Origin: Conexibacter sp. CPCC 205762
Lineage (GTDB): Bacteria > Actinomycetota > Thermoleophilia > Solirubrobacterales > Solirubrobacteraceae
Length of the DNA: 64,000 nt
Assembly (NCBI RefSeq): GCF_030646155.1
Contig: NZ_JAUTDN010000028.1
Span: forward strand, 1 to 64,000
Direction: 5' to 3'
The position numbers and the translations under genes were made by a program. Numbering within the stretch: the stretch's first letter is position 1; each line of letters starts with the position of its first letter. A model generated the notes under the pieces. The model saw nothing but the letters and a program-made list of their open reading frames with translations. It ran no database searches and had not been told where the DNA came from. Shown here one piece after another: positions 19,862 to 30,546 of this stretch.

Positions 19862-19945
19862 GGACTGGCCTTTCCTGGCTAAGGGCAGGGGACGCCAGGA
19901 ACATCGGCTGCGCTCGATCCGACTTGAGAGCTGGGCGCGGACGTG

Positions 19946-21340
19946 TCAGCGGGGCAGCACGCCGCCGTGGGCGACGTCGAGCATCTCGGGCACGCGCACG
20001 AGCTTCACGCGCGGGCGGCTGTGCGGCTCGCCGAGCGCCTGCTCGTGGGCGTCGATCGTTCTCCAGCCATCCCAGCTGACGAGGTGCGGGACGCGCTCGC
20101 GCAGCCACTGCGCGACCGCGGCGGCGTCGCTCACCTCCGGCTCCGGCCGGCCGAGCCGGCCGGCGTCGCGGTCGGCGACGATCAGGTCGACCGTCTCGTG
20201 CGCGTCCTTCTTGTTCGTGCCGATCACGCCGCTGGGGCCGCGCTTGATCCAGCCGACCGCGTACTCGCCGGTCGCGCGCTCGCCGTCGTCGCCGATCACG
20301 CGGCCGCCGTCGTTGCGGATCAGGCCGCGCCGCGCGTCGAACGGCACGCCCGGCACCTCGACGCCGCGGTAGCCGATCGAGCGCAGCACGAGGCCGCAGT
20401 CGATCTGCTCCTCGACGCCGGTCGCGACCGCGCGCAGGCCGCCGCGGCCGTCGGGCTCGAGCGCGTTGACGCCGACGCGCAGGCCGGTCACAGCCTCGTC
20501 GGAGGAGCCGAGGATCGCCAGCGGCGAGCGCAGGAATCTCAGCACGACCCGGTGGCTCTTGCCGGCGAGCGGGCGGCCGGCGTACTCCCACAGGATCTCG
20601 ACGTTTCTGCGGTGCGTCTGGTCGGCGGCGTCAGAGGCGAGCCAGGCGGCGCTGTGCTCGTCCAGCTCGACCTCGTCGCGGTCGACGACGACGTCGGCCC
20701 GCTTCAGCTCGCCCAGCTCCAGCAGCTCCGGGTTCGTGAAGGCGGCCTGCGCGGGGCCGCGCCGGCCGAGCACGACGACCTCCTGCACCTGCGCCCGCGC
20801 GAGCGCCTCGATCGCGTGGTTGGCGGTGTCGGTCGGCGCGATCTCGTCGGGGTCGAGCACGAGCATCCGCGCGACGTCGATCGCGACGTTGCCGTTGCCG
20901 ATCACGACCGCGCGCGTGGCGCTGAGGTCGAAGTCGCGGTCGGCGTGGCCGGGGTGGCCGTTGTACCAGGCGACGAACTCGGTCGCGGCGTGCGAGCCGG
21001 GCAGGTCCTCGCCGGGGATCCCGAGCCTGTTGTCGGTCGCGGTGCCGTAGGCGTAGACGAGCGCGTGGTAGCGCTCCAGCAGCTGCTCGCGCTGCACGTC
21101 GACGCCGAGCTGGACGCCGCCGAAGAAGCGGAAGGCGGGATGTCTCGCCGTGCGCTCGTAGGCGCGCGTGACTCTCTTGATCTTCGGATGGTCGGGCGCG
21201 ACGCCGGCGCGCACGAGCCCGAACGGCGTCGGCAGCGTGTCGAAGACGTCGACCTCGAAGCCGGCCTGCAGCAGGAAGTCGCTCGCGTAGAAGCCGGCCG
21301 GGCCGGCTCCGATCACCGCGACGCGCGCTGCTGAGGGCAT
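19946..21340 (-). CDS. fprA: Ferredoxin/adrenodoxin-NADP+ reductase, FprA type
   Basis: A 464-residue FAD enzyme that passes electrons between NADPH and ferredoxins. The FAD fold opens with VAVIGAGPAGFYASDFLL, followed by DTLPTPFGLVRAGVAPDHP, diagnostic of the adrenodoxin reductase/FprA group. The NADP site reads VVIGNGNVAIDVARML. C-terminal AVGWIKRGPSGVIGTNKKDA is also typical. TAGGCT, read on this strand at 21352-21347, is 6 nt before the ATG; its TAG is the stop codon of the upstream RTX-type gene. Confidence 0.94.
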   Translation of the reverse strand: MPSAARVAVIGAGPAGFYASDFLLQAGFEVDVFDTLPTPFGLVRAGVAPDHPKIKRVTRAYERTARHPAFRFFGGVQLGVDVQREQLLERYHALVYAYGTATDNRLGIPGEDLPGSHAATEFVAWYNGHPGHADRDFDLSATRAVVIGNGNVAIDVARMLVLDPDEIAPTDTANHAIEALARAQVQEVVVLGRRGPAQAAFTNPELLELGELKRADVVVDRDEVELDEHSAAWLASDAADQTHRRNVEILWEYAGRPLAGKSHRVVLRFLRSPLAILGSSDEAVTGLRVGVNALEPDGRGGLRAVATGVEEQIDCGLVLRSIGYRGVEVPGVPFDARRGLIRNDGGRVIGDDGERATGEYAVGWIKRGPSGVIGTNKKDAHETVDLIVADRDAGRLGRPEPEVSDAAAVAQWLRERVPHLVSWDGWRTIDAHEQALGEPHSRPRVKLVRVPEMLDVAHGGVLPR

Positions 21341-21349
21341 GCTGCGAGC

Positions 21350-22633
21350 CTAGCCGACCGGCGCGACGGGCTGCAGGGGTTCCGGCGGGACGATCGAGAA
21401 CGGTGCGTAGAGGAAGCTGCGGCCGGTGCGGCTGTACGGACGCGGCGCGGCGCCGCGCCGGCAGACCATCGTCTGCGTCCGCACGCGCAGCAGCAGCGCG
21501 GGCCGTGCCAGCCGCAGCGTGAGCGTACGCGTCTGCCGCTGCTGCAGCCGTACGAAGGCACGCGCCAACGGGCGCCGGTCGGCGCTCGTGTCGCGCACCG
21601 TCACCAGCTCGCCGCAGGCGCGCTGGACCCACGTCTCCCAACGCGCGAACGTCAGCGTCAGCCGCCGCCCGTCGAGCCGCAGCGACTGCGGCCCGTCGGC
21701 CACGCCCTCGCAGTCTCCCGGGACGAGCGCGCTCTCCCACGGGGAGCCGATCGTGTCCTCGCCGGCGCCGCAGCTGATCGGGCCGCGCGCGTCGAACAGC
21801 AGGTCGTCGCCGCCGCGCCCGTCGATGCGGTCGGCGCCGGCGGGGGCGGCGGAAGCGCTGCCGCTGGTGCGGTTGAAGACGTTCGGGCCGTCGTCGCCGA
21901 GCAGCACGTCGTCCCCGGCCGTGCCGACGACCTCCTCGAAACCGCGCAGCCGATCCTCACCGCCCGGCTGGCCGCCACTGCCGGCGGCGAGGTCGACGCG
22001 GACGGGATCGGGCCGCGTGTAGACGATCGTGTCGCCCGTGCCGGCGCCGCCGTCGAGCTGGTCGGCGGCGTACGGCTGCTCGTCCTCGATCACGCTGTCG
22101 GAGCCCTCGCCGGCGTCGATCCGGTCGCTGCCCGGCCCGCCGTCGATCACGTCGTTGCCGCCGCTGCCGCGGATGACGTCGTCGCCGGCGCCGCCGCTCA
22201 GGCGGAAGCCGTATCCGGTCGCGTCGCCGACGTCGATCGTGTCGTTCCCGGCGCCGCCGTCGATCAGCACGGAGCCCGGTGCCCGTTCGCGGACGCGCAG
22301 CTCGTCGTCGCCGTCGCCGCCCGCCAGCGTGAGGTCCGCGCCGTCACCCTTGACGAAGCAGATCGCGGCGCCGTCGGCGAGCGCGCTGCAGTCGCCGCGG
22401 ACGGCGATCGGGCCGCTGGCGTCGCGCAGGATCACCATGCCGGGCAGCACGTTGCGGACCTCCAGCCGGTTGGTCTCGCCGGGGTCGCCGCGCCACTCGA
22501 TCGCGGTCCGCGCGTACGGGAATCTGCCGCCGTAGTACTCGTGCGTGGTGCCGTCGAGCGTGGAGGCGGTCGCCGCCCCGGGGAGGGCGGCGACGGCGGC
22601 GAGCGCTGCGAGCAGAGCGGTGAACTGGCGCAT
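21350..22633 (-). CDS. Exported RTX-type calcium-binding repeat protein
   Basis: A 427-residue secreted protein with signal peptide RQFTALLAALAAVAALPGAATA. The centre holds nonapeptide GGxGxDxxx repeats (DGGAGNDTIDVG, GGAGDDVIRGSGGNDVIDGG, DGRGGDDLLFD) expected to form a Ca2+-bound beta-roll. Cysteines near residues 80-95 and 290-315 may form disulfides. The C-terminal 110 residues are a basic beta-domain. It could be a surface structural protein; no enzymatic domain is visible. A paralogue-like protein lies at 59720. It follows the YyaL gene by 37 nt and may share its transcript. Confidence 0.85.
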   Translation of the reverse strand: MRQFTALLAALAAVAALPGAATASTLDGTTHEYYGGRFPYARTAIEWRGDPGETNRLEVRNVLPGMVILRDASGPIAVRGDCSALADGAAICFVKGDGADLTLAGGDGDDELRVRERAPGSVLIDGGAGNDTIDVGDATGYGFRLSGGAGDDVIRGSGGNDVIDGGPGSDRIDAGEGSDSVIEDEQPYAADQLDGGAGTGDTIVYTRPDPVRVDLAAGSGGQPGGEDRLRGFEEVVGTAGDDVLLGDDGPNVFNRTSGSASAAPAGADRIDGRGGDDLLFDARGPISCGAGEDTIGSPWESALVPGDCEGVADGPQSLRLDGRRLTLTFARWETWVQRACGELVTVRDTSADRRPLARAFVRLQQRQTRTLTLRLARPALLLRVRTQTMVCRRGAAPRPYSRTGRSFLYAPFSIVPPEPLQPVAPVG

Positions 22634-22670
22634 GTCCGCTCAGACGGCGCCGCCGCGCCGTGGTTGCGGT

Positions 22671-24668
<1,998 letters not shown>

Positions 24669-24723
24669 GCCCCGACCCTAGTACGTTGCGGGAACACCAC
24701 TCTTCGACAGGAGCTTGCCCGCC

Positions 24724-25116
24724 GTGTCTTCGAACCGTGAGTCCGTCACCGCGATCGGCGCCCCCGCCGCCGTCGGTCCCTACGTCCACGCCGTCAAGGC
24801 CGGCGGCCTGCTCTACTGCTCCGGCCAGATCCCGCTCCATCCCGAGACCGGCGAGCTGGTCGGCGAGACGACGGCGCAGCAGGCCGGCCGCTGCCTGGAG
24901 AACCTGCAGGCGGTCTGCTCGGCGGCCGGCGCGACGCTCGCCGACGCGGTCAAGATCACCGTCTACCTCATTGACATGGACGACTTCACCGCCGTCAACG
25001 AGGTCTACGCCTCCTTCTTCGAGCAGGACCCGCCGGCGCGCGTCGCCGTCGCGGTCTCGAGACTGCCGCGCGGCGCCAGCGTCGAGCTGGACGCGATCGT
25101 CGCGCTGCCGAGCTGA
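24724..25116 (+). CDS. ridA: RidA-family enamine/imine deaminase
   Basis: A 130-residue RidA/YjgF protein that hydrolyses reactive 2-aminoacrylate and 2-aminocrotonate. Motifs are GPYVHAVKAGGLLYCSGQIPL, ENLQAVCSAAGATLADAVK, and RVAVAVSRLPRGASVELDAIV with the substrate-binding Arg. GTG 24724 is preferred because AGGAG (24709-24713) sits 10 nt upstream; the TTG at 24715 would be too close. The next gene, 2 nt downstream, encodes the threonine dehydratase that makes the toxic enamine, so the pair is a producer-detoxifier operon. Confidence 0.92.
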   Translation: MSSNRESVTAIGAPAAVGPYVHAVKAGGLLYCSGQIPLHPETGELVGETTAQQAGRCLENLQAVCSAAGATLADAVKITVYLIDMDDFTAVNEVYASFFEQDPPARVAVAVSRLPRGASVELDAIVALPS

Positions 25117-25118
25117 GC

Positions 25119-26348
25119 ATGAGCATGCGCGGCGCGGTCGATCTCGAACGGATCCGCCGCGCCGCCGTCGGCTACGCCGAGGTCGTGCGCGAGACGCCGC
25201 TGCTGTCCTCGCGCACGCTCGGCGAGCGCGTCGGCGGCACGATCGCGCTGAAGGCCGAGAACCTGCAGCGGACCGGCTCCTTCAAGCTGCGCGGCGCGCT
25301 CGCGAAGATCGCCGCGCTCGATCCCGCGCACGCCGCCGCGGGCGTCGTCGCCGGCAGCGCCGGCAACCACGGCCAGGCGGTCGCGTACGCCGCGCGGGCG
25401 CGCGGGCTGGCGTGCGAGGTCTTCATGCCGCTGAGCGCGCCCAACCAGAAGCTCGACGCCTGCGCCGAGTTCGGCGCGACCGTGCAGCTGGTCGGCGACT
25501 CGGTCGACGCGGCGCTGGCGGCGGCGCGCGAGCGGGCGGCGGCGAGCGGGATGGCGTTCATCCACCCGTTCGACGATCCCGACGTCGTCGCCGGCCAGGG
25601 CGGCGTCGGGCTGGAGCTGGCGGCGCAGGCGCCCGACCTCGCGCTCGCGATCGTGCCGGTCGGCGGCGGCGGGCTCGTCTCCGGCACCGCGATCGCGCTG
25701 AAGGCGCTGCGGCCGGGCGTGCGCGTCGTCGGCGTGCAGGTCGACCGCTGCGCGCCGGTGCCGGCGTCGCTGGCCGGCGGGGCGCCCGTCGAGACGACGA
25801 GAGCGGCGCCGACGATCGCCGACGGCATCGCCGTCAAGCGCCCCGGAGAGCTGACGGTGGCGCTGATGCGCGCGTGGGTCGACGAGGTCGTCGTCGTGCC
25901 CGAGGACGCCGTCGCGGAGGCGATGGTGCTGCTGCTGGAGCGGGCGAAGCTGGTGGTCGAGGGCGCGGGCGCGGTCGGCGTCGCGGCGCTGCTGTCGGGG
26001 GCGGTCGCGCCGGCGCAGCGGGGGACGACGGCGGTCGTGCTGTCGGGCGGGAACGTCGACGCCGGCCTGCTGGCGTCGGTCGCGCGGCGCCACGAGTCGC
26101 AGGCGGGCCGGCGGCTGGTGCTGCTGACGCGCGTGCCGGACCGCCCCGGCGCGCTCGCGACGCTGCTGGAGCTGGTCGGCCGCCAGAACGCGAACCTGGT
26201 CGACATCACGCACGTGCGTGAGGGGCTCGACCTGCACGTGCGCGAGACGGCGGTGCAGCTGGTGCTGGAGACGCGCGGCCCTGGACATGCGTCCGAGGTG
26301 CTGCGTGCGATCGCCGACGCGGGGTACGCGACAAGCACCTTGGCGTAG
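25119..26348 (+). CDS. ilvA: Threonine dehydratase (threonine ammonia-lyase) with ACT domain
   Basis: A 409-residue PLP enzyme converting threonine to 2-oxobutyrate and ammonia, the first step of isoleucine synthesis or a catabolic step. The PLP lysine is in TGSFKLRGA, the phosphate cup is GSAGNHGQAVA, and VPVGGGGLVSG follows. An ACT regulatory domain begins at about residue 335 (LVLLTRVPDRPGALATLLEL). The length fits the short TdcB/IlvA form with one ACT domain; biosynthetic or catabolic use cannot be told apart. An alternative ATG lies 6 nt downstream. Confidence 0.92.
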   Translation: MSMRGAVDLERIRRAAVGYAEVVRETPLLSSRTLGERVGGTIALKAENLQRTGSFKLRGALAKIAALDPAHAAAGVVAGSAGNHGQAVAYAARARGLACEVFMPLSAPNQKLDACAEFGATVQLVGDSVDAALAAARERAAASGMAFIHPFDDPDVVAGQGGVGLELAAQAPDLALAIVPVGGGGLVSGTAIALKALRPGVRVVGVQVDRCAPVPASLAGGAPVETTRAAPTIADGIAVKRPGELTVALMRAWVDEVVVVPEDAVAEAMVLLLERAKLVVEGAGAVGVAALLSGAVAPAQRGTTAVVLSGGNVDAGLLASVARRHESQAGRRLVLLTRVPDRPGALATLLELVGRQNANLVDITHVREGLDLHVRETAVQLVLETRGPGHASEVLRAIADAGYATSTLA

Positions 26349-26388
26349 CGCAGACAGCGCGTACGCGCCAGGTTTTGCCGATGGCGCG

Positions 26389-26441
26389 TTTGTGCTCGGC
26401 AATTTGGTCGTATAAACCTCCTCAACACGATGTTGAAGGAG
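26389..26441 (+). promoter_or_regulatory. Promoter and Shine-Dalgarno-sequestering hairpin of the ECF sigma gene
   Basis: TTTGTG (26389-26394), 16 bases, and TATAAA (26411-26416) form a good promoter. The hairpin directly after it pairs CTCC+TCAACA (26418-26427) with TGTTGA (26431-26436) and, past one bulged A, GGAG (26438-26441), around the loop CGA. The GGAG is the ribosome site of the gene at 26448, so the folded leader would hide it. This suggests translational control, for instance by temperature or a bound factor. Confidence 0.6.
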
Positions 26442-26447
26442 CGACCC

Positions 26448-26987
26448 ATGTGGGACTCGCGTGAGTTCTCAGAGACGTATCGCCGTCTCGCCCCTGCCGC
26501 CGTCCGCGCGGCCGAACGCGTCCTGCACGATCGTGCCGCCGCCGAGGACGTCGCTCAGGACGTCTTCGCGCGGCTGTGGGAGCGGCCGGACGCCTACGAC
26601 CCCGCACGCGGGTCGCTCGCCAGCTACGTGACGATGGTCGCGCGCAGCCGCGCGCTCGACCGCTGGCGCTCGCGCCAGGCGGCCGACGCCGCGACCGAGC
26701 GGCTCTCCTACGACGCCGACCTGCACAGCGACGGCAACGCCGTCGAGCTGGCCTGGCACCGCCAGCGCGTCGAGGCGTCGATCGCGGCGCTGCGGGAGGC
26801 ACCCGACGAGCAGCGCCAGGCGGTCCTGCTCGCCTACGGCGCGGGGCTCAGCGCGCGCGAGGTCGCGGCCGCGACGAAGGTGCCGATCGGCACCGCCAAG
26901 AGCCGCATCCGGCTCGGCCTGATCCGCACGCGCGAGGCGCTGGCCGCCGGCATGCTCGCCGACAGCCCGCTCGGGAACGCGGCCTGA
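26448..26987 (+). CDS. RNA polymerase ECF sigma factor
   Basis: A 179-residue group 4 sigma factor. Region 2 includes HDRAAAEDVAQDVFARLWERP and SYVTMVARSRALDRWRSRQA. Region 4 is LREAPDEQRQAVLLAYGAGLSAREVAAATKVPIGTAKSRIRLGL. The start at 26448 is chosen over 26430 because GAAGGAG (26435-26441) lies 6 nt upstream. No anti-sigma gene is adjacent; a MerR-type regulator follows after 28 nt. The leader hairpin hints that synthesis is controlled at translation. Confidence 0.92.
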   Translation: MWDSREFSETYRRLAPAAVRAAERVLHDRAAAEDVAQDVFARLWERPDAYDPARGSLASYVTMVARSRALDRWRSRQAADAATERLSYDADLHSDGNAVELAWHRQRVEASIAALREAPDEQRQAVLLAYGAGLSAREVAAATKVPIGTAKSRIRLGLIRTREALAAGMLADSPLGNAA

Positions 26988-27015
26988 CGCGCCTGCTCCC
27001 GGTAGCGTGCGCACG

Positions 27016-27873
27016 ATGGCGAAGCTCTCGATCGGCGAGGTCGCGGCCCGCACCGGCGTGGGGGAGGGAACGCTGCGCATGTGGGAGCAGCGCTACGGCT
27101 TCCCGGAGCCCGAGCGGACGGCCGCCGGCGCCCGCCGCTACAGCGATCGCGACGTCGAGATGATCAGGCAGATCTCGCTCGACCGCGACCGCGGGCTCGC
27201 GATGCGCGCGGCGATCGCGCGCGCCCGCCAGCCCTCCGGCCGTGACGTCTCCGTCTTCGCCGCGACCCGCAGGGCGGTCCCCGGGCTGGTGCCGCAGCGA
27301 CTGCGGAAGTGGGCGTTGATCGCGATGTCGAGAGCGATCGAGGACGAGTCGCTCGCAGCCGCCGAGCAGCCGGTCGTGCTCGCGACCTTCCAGAAGGAGC
27401 GCTTCTACCGCCACGTCGAGCGGCGCTGGGAGGAGCTGGCGCGGACGGCGCGGCTGGCGGTCGTGCTGGCCGACTTCCCCGCCCCCGACATGCCGCTGTG
27501 GAAGCCGATCGAGGTGCCGATCGCGCCCGACGTGCCGCTCGTGCGCGAATGGGCGCTGGTCGTCGACGCGCCCGGCTTCGCCGCCTGCCTGACGGCGTGG
27601 GAGGTGCCCGACCAGGCCGAGGTCCCCGACGCCGAGCGGCTGTTCGAGGCGATCTGGACGGTCGAGCCGGAGCCGGTCCGCGAGGCCGCGCGCGTGCTGC
27701 TGCGGACGGCTGTCGCGAACGGGCCGGAGCTGCTCGGCAACGCCGAGCGGCTGCTCGACGACGTGCCGCCGGCCGGCGCCGACGCCGTCGCGCAGCTCAA
27801 CCAGCTGACCAACCGGATGGTCGCCTACCTCGCGCGCGCCGCGGTGCCGGCGCCGCCGCGGGCGTCGGTCTGA
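27016..27873 (+). CDS. MerR-type regulator with a DICT-like sensory domain
   Basis: A 285-residue protein. Residues 1-68 form a MerR winged helix (LSIGEVAARTGVGEGTLRMW, then GARRYSDRDVEMIRQI). The remainder matches my recollection of the DICT domain found in MerR, GGDEF and two-component proteins: VVLATFQKERFYRHVERRWE, REWALVVDAPGFAACLTAWE. DICT is thought to sense light, redox or nucleotides; the signal here is unknown. TAGCGT (27003-27008) is 7 nt before the ATG with no ribosome site, so it likely has its own leaderless transcript despite following the sigma gene. Confidence 0.82.
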   Translation: MAKLSIGEVAARTGVGEGTLRMWEQRYGFPEPERTAAGARRYSDRDVEMIRQISLDRDRGLAMRAAIARARQPSGRDVSVFAATRRAVPGLVPQRLRKWALIAMSRAIEDESLAAAEQPVVLATFQKERFYRHVERRWEELARTARLAVVLADFPAPDMPLWKPIEVPIAPDVPLVREWALVVDAPGFAACLTAWEVPDQAEVPDAERLFEAIWTVEPEPVREAARVLLRTAVANGPELLGNAERLLDDVPPAGADAVAQLNQLTNRMVAYLARAAVPAPPRASV

Positions 27874-27904
27874 GACCCGCGACCGCGCGCCGCCCGCAGC
27901 CGCG

Positions 27905-28687
27905 TCAGCCGTGCGCGCCGGTGGTGCCGGCCTCGCCCGTCGCACCGGCCTCGTGACGGGCGTGGCGGTAGGCGCGCGCCTCATCCACCAGCGTCGCGAT
28001 CAGCCTGCTGCCGGTGTCGGCCTCCGGATGCCACTGGACGCCGAGCACGAAGCCGTGCGCCGGCGACTCGATCGCCTCCGGCAGCTCGTCGCGCGTCGCC
28101 CAGCCGCTGACGACCAGCCCGTCGCCGATCCTGCCGACGCCCTGGTGGTGGTGCGACTTGGTCCCGTGCAGCGTCTCGCCGGCCGCGCGCGCGACGAGCG
28201 AGCCCGCGGCGAGGCGGACGTCGTGGTCGGCGCCGTCGAAGCTGCCGATCGCCTTGCGGTGCTCGTGGTGGCCGAACTCCTCCGGCAGGTGCTGGCGCAG
28301 CGTCCCGCCGGTCGCGACGTTGAGCAGCTGCATGCCGCGGCAGATGCCGAGGTAGGGAATGTCGCGCTCCAGCGCGCGGCGCGTCAGCGCCAGCTCGAAG
28401 GCGTCGCGCTCGGGCACCGTCTCCTGCGTCTCGGGATGGCGATCGGCGCCGTAGATCGCGGGATCGATGTCGGCGCCGCCGGCCAGCATCAGGCCGTCGA
28501 CGAGGTCGAGCGCCTCGTCGGGCGCCTGCGTCAGCGCCGGGTCGGGGGCGAGCATCAGCGCCAGCCCGCCGGCGGCGCGGATCGCGTCGAGGTAGTTGGT
28601 CGGGAGCAGTGCGGCCTGCTGGTCCCAGACGCTCCATCTGGCTCGTTCGAGCGGCGTCAGGACGCCGATCACAGGGCGGTTCGCCAT
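27905..28687 (-). CDS. Class I glutamine amidotransferase-like hydrolase, peptidase C26 (PuuD-like)
   Basis: A 260-residue protein of the gamma-glutamyl-GABA hydrolase group. The nucleophile Cys is in LGICRGMQLLN, and the His/Glu pair is in VLGVQWHPEAD. It opens with PVIGVLTPLERARWSVWDQQ. Relatives remove the glutamyl group from gamma-glutamyl amines in polyamine breakdown; substrate assignment here is by family only. TACGCT (28699-28694) is 6 nt before the ATG on this strand. The last 20 residues are Gly/Ala-rich. It is divergent from the GMC oxidoreductase. Confidence 0.87.
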   Translation of the reverse strand: MANRPVIGVLTPLERARWSVWDQQAALLPTNYLDAIRAAGGLALMLAPDPALTQAPDEALDLVDGLMLAGGADIDPAIYGADRHPETQETVPERDAFELALTRRALERDIPYLGICRGMQLLNVATGGTLRQHLPEEFGHHEHRKAIGSFDGADHDVRLAAGSLVARAAGETLHGTKSHHHQGVGRIGDGLVVSGWATRDELPEAIESPAHGFVLGVQWHPEADTGSRLIATLVDEARAYRHARHEAGATGEAGTTGAHG

Positions 28688-28749
28688 GCCCTGAGCGTAG
28701 CCGCGGTTCAAACGTGACGCGGGCGTCACCTTCGTGTACGGTGAGCGTC

Positions 28750-30384
28750 ATGGAGGAGAACGAGGTGCGTCACGACTACGACTGGCTCGTCGTCGGATCG
28801 GGCTTCGGCGGCAGCGTCTCCGCGCTGCGGCTGAGCGAGAAGGGCTACCGCGTCGGCGTGCTGGAGTGCGGGAGACGGTTCGCCGACCGCGACTTCCCCA
28901 GATCCAACTGGAACCTGCGCCGCTACTTCTGGATGCCGCGGCTGGGCATGAAGGGCTTCTTCCGCATCTCGGTCTTCAAGGACGTGACGGTCCTCAGCGG
29001 CGCCGGCGTCGGCGGCGGCAGCCTCGGCTACGCGAACACGCTGTACGTGCCGCCCAAGCGCTTCTTCGACGATCCGCAGTGGAGCGGCCTCGACGACTGG
29101 GAGCGCGCGCTCGCGCCCCACTACGACGAGGCGCAGCGGATGCTCGGCGTCACGAGAGTCACGACCGACGACCCCGCCGACGAGCTGCTGCGCGAGCTCG
29201 GCGACGAGCTGGGCGTCGGCCACACCTACAGAAAGACGCCGGTCGGCGTCTACTTCGGCGAGGCCGGCAAGACCGTCCGCGACCCCTTCTTCGGTGGCGC
29301 CGGGCCCGACCGCACCGGCTGCACCCACTGCGGCCGCTGCATGGTCGGCTGCACCGTCGGGGCGAAGAACACGCTCGTCAAGAACTACCTCTGGTTCGCC
29401 GAGCGCAAGGGCGCGCAGGTGCTCGCCGATCGCACCGTCGTCGACATCCGCCCGCTCGGCGCCGCCGACGGCTCCGACGGCTACGCGATCACGCACGAGT
29501 CCTCCGGCACGTGGCGCGGCAAGGACCGCAAGACGGTCACCGCGCGCGGCGTCGTCGTCGCGGCCGGCGCGCTCGGCACCAACAGACTGCTGCAGCGCTG
29601 CCGCCTCGGCGGCTCGCTGCCGCGCATCTCCAGCCGCCTCGGCGAGCTGGTGCGCACCAACAGCGAGGCGATCCTCGCCGTCACCGTCCCGAAGGACTAC
29701 CCCGACGACCTGACCAAGCGGGTCGCGATCTCGGGCTCGGTCTACCCGGACCCGAACACGCACATAGAGACGGTCACCTACGGCAAGGCCGGCGGCGCGA
29801 TGAGCACGATGTTCACGCTGCTGGTCGGCGACGGCACGCGGCTGACGCGGCCGCTCAAGCTGCTCGGCCAGATCGTCCGCCATCCGGGCAGGTTCGCGCA
29901 GGTGCTGTGGCCCGCGGGCTGGGCGAAGCGGACGATCATAATCCTCGTGATGCAGACGCTCGACAACGCGATCGCGCTGCGTCCGCACAGACTCCCCGGC
30001 GGCGAGATCCGGCTGCAGACCGAGCAGGACGCCGACAGACCGAACCCGACCTTCATCCCGATCGCCAACCGCACGGCCGAGTGGCTGGCGGAGCGGACCG
30101 GCGGGATCGCGCAGTCGTCGGTGCTGGAGGCGATCGACATCCCCTCGACGGCGCACATCCTCGGCGGCGCGGTGATCGCCGCCGACCCGGCGCACGGCGT
30201 CGTCGACGCCCGCCAGCGCGTCTTCGGCTACGAGAACCTGCTCGTCTGCGATGGCGCGGCGGTGCCGGCGAACGTCGGCGTCAACCCGTCGCTGACGATC
30301 ACCGCGCTGGCCGAGCACGCGATGAGCCACGTGCCGCCGGCGGGCGCCGCGGCGGCGCCGGAGCCGGTCGTCAGCGCCGCATAG
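28750..30384 (+). CDS. GMC-type FAD oxidoreductase with a ferredoxin-like cysteine motif
   Basis: A 544-residue flavoprotein related to the ChoD-type cholesterol oxidases. The ADP-binding fold is VVGSGFGGSVSALRL. GAGVGGGSLGYANTLY and the C-terminal VCDGAAVPANVGVNPSLTITAL complete the FAD site. Between them, C191-x2-C194-x2-C197-x3-C201 in GCTHCGRCMVGC has exactly the spacing of a [4Fe-4S] ferredoxin motif. The substrate may be a sterol or another alcohol; this is family inference. TACGGT (28737-28742) lies 7 nt before the ATG, indicating a leaderless transcript. Confidence 0.87.
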   Translation: MEENEVRHDYDWLVVGSGFGGSVSALRLSEKGYRVGVLECGRRFADRDFPRSNWNLRRYFWMPRLGMKGFFRISVFKDVTVLSGAGVGGGSLGYANTLYVPPKRFFDDPQWSGLDDWERALAPHYDEAQRMLGVTRVTTDDPADELLRELGDELGVGHTYRKTPVGVYFGEAGKTVRDPFFGGAGPDRTGCTHCGRCMVGCTVGAKNTLVKNYLWFAERKGAQVLADRTVVDIRPLGAADGSDGYAITHESSGTWRGKDRKTVTARGVVVAAGALGTNRLLQRCRLGGSLPRISSRLGELVRTNSEAILAVTVPKDYPDDLTKRVAISGSVYPDPNTHIETVTYGKAGGAMSTMFTLLVGDGTRLTRPLKLLGQIVRHPGRFAQVLWPAGWAKRTIIILVMQTLDNAIALRPHRLPGGEIRLQTEQDADRPNPTFIPIANRTAEWLAERTGGIAQSSVLEAIDIPSTAHILGGAVIAADPAHGVVDARQRVFGYENLLVCDGAAVPANVGVNPSLTITALAEHAMSHVPPAGAAAAPEPVVSAA

Positions 30385-30443
30385 CGCGCCACCGCGGCGG
30401 CGGCCGTGGGTACAGCGCTGTTCATTGGTGAAGGAAGTTGGCG

Positions 30444-30468
30444 TGAGCACACTGCTCACGCTGCCGAT
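30444..30468 (+). promoter_or_regulatory. Sigma-28 (FliA/SigD/WhiG)-like promoter of chemoreceptor 1
   Basis: TGAG (30444-30447), 15 bases, GCCGAT (30463-30468). The sigma-28 consensus is TAAA-N15-GCCGATAA. The spacer contains a perfect inverted repeat GCGTGAGCA-CAC-TGCTCACGC (30441-30461). The upstream TTGGCGTGA is shared with the promoter at 33633. Confidence 0.6.
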
Positions 30469-30546
30469 GAACCGGATTGTCGGGTGGTTCGGAAGGGGTC
30501 CACCCGGCAGTTCAAGCCCGCAGTGCATCAGGGGGGAGGCCCTGAC

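Noticed and set aside
24715..24723. TTG start for ridA
   Set aside because: The ribosome site AGGAG ends 2 nt before it, which is too close. GTG 24724 has proper spacing.
30410..30546. c-di-GMP riboswitch before the chemoreceptor genes
   Set aside because: Such switches often precede receptor genes, but the conserved GCACAGGGCAAACC and GGACGCAAAGC blocks are absent. The shared elements fit a sigma-28 promoter instead.
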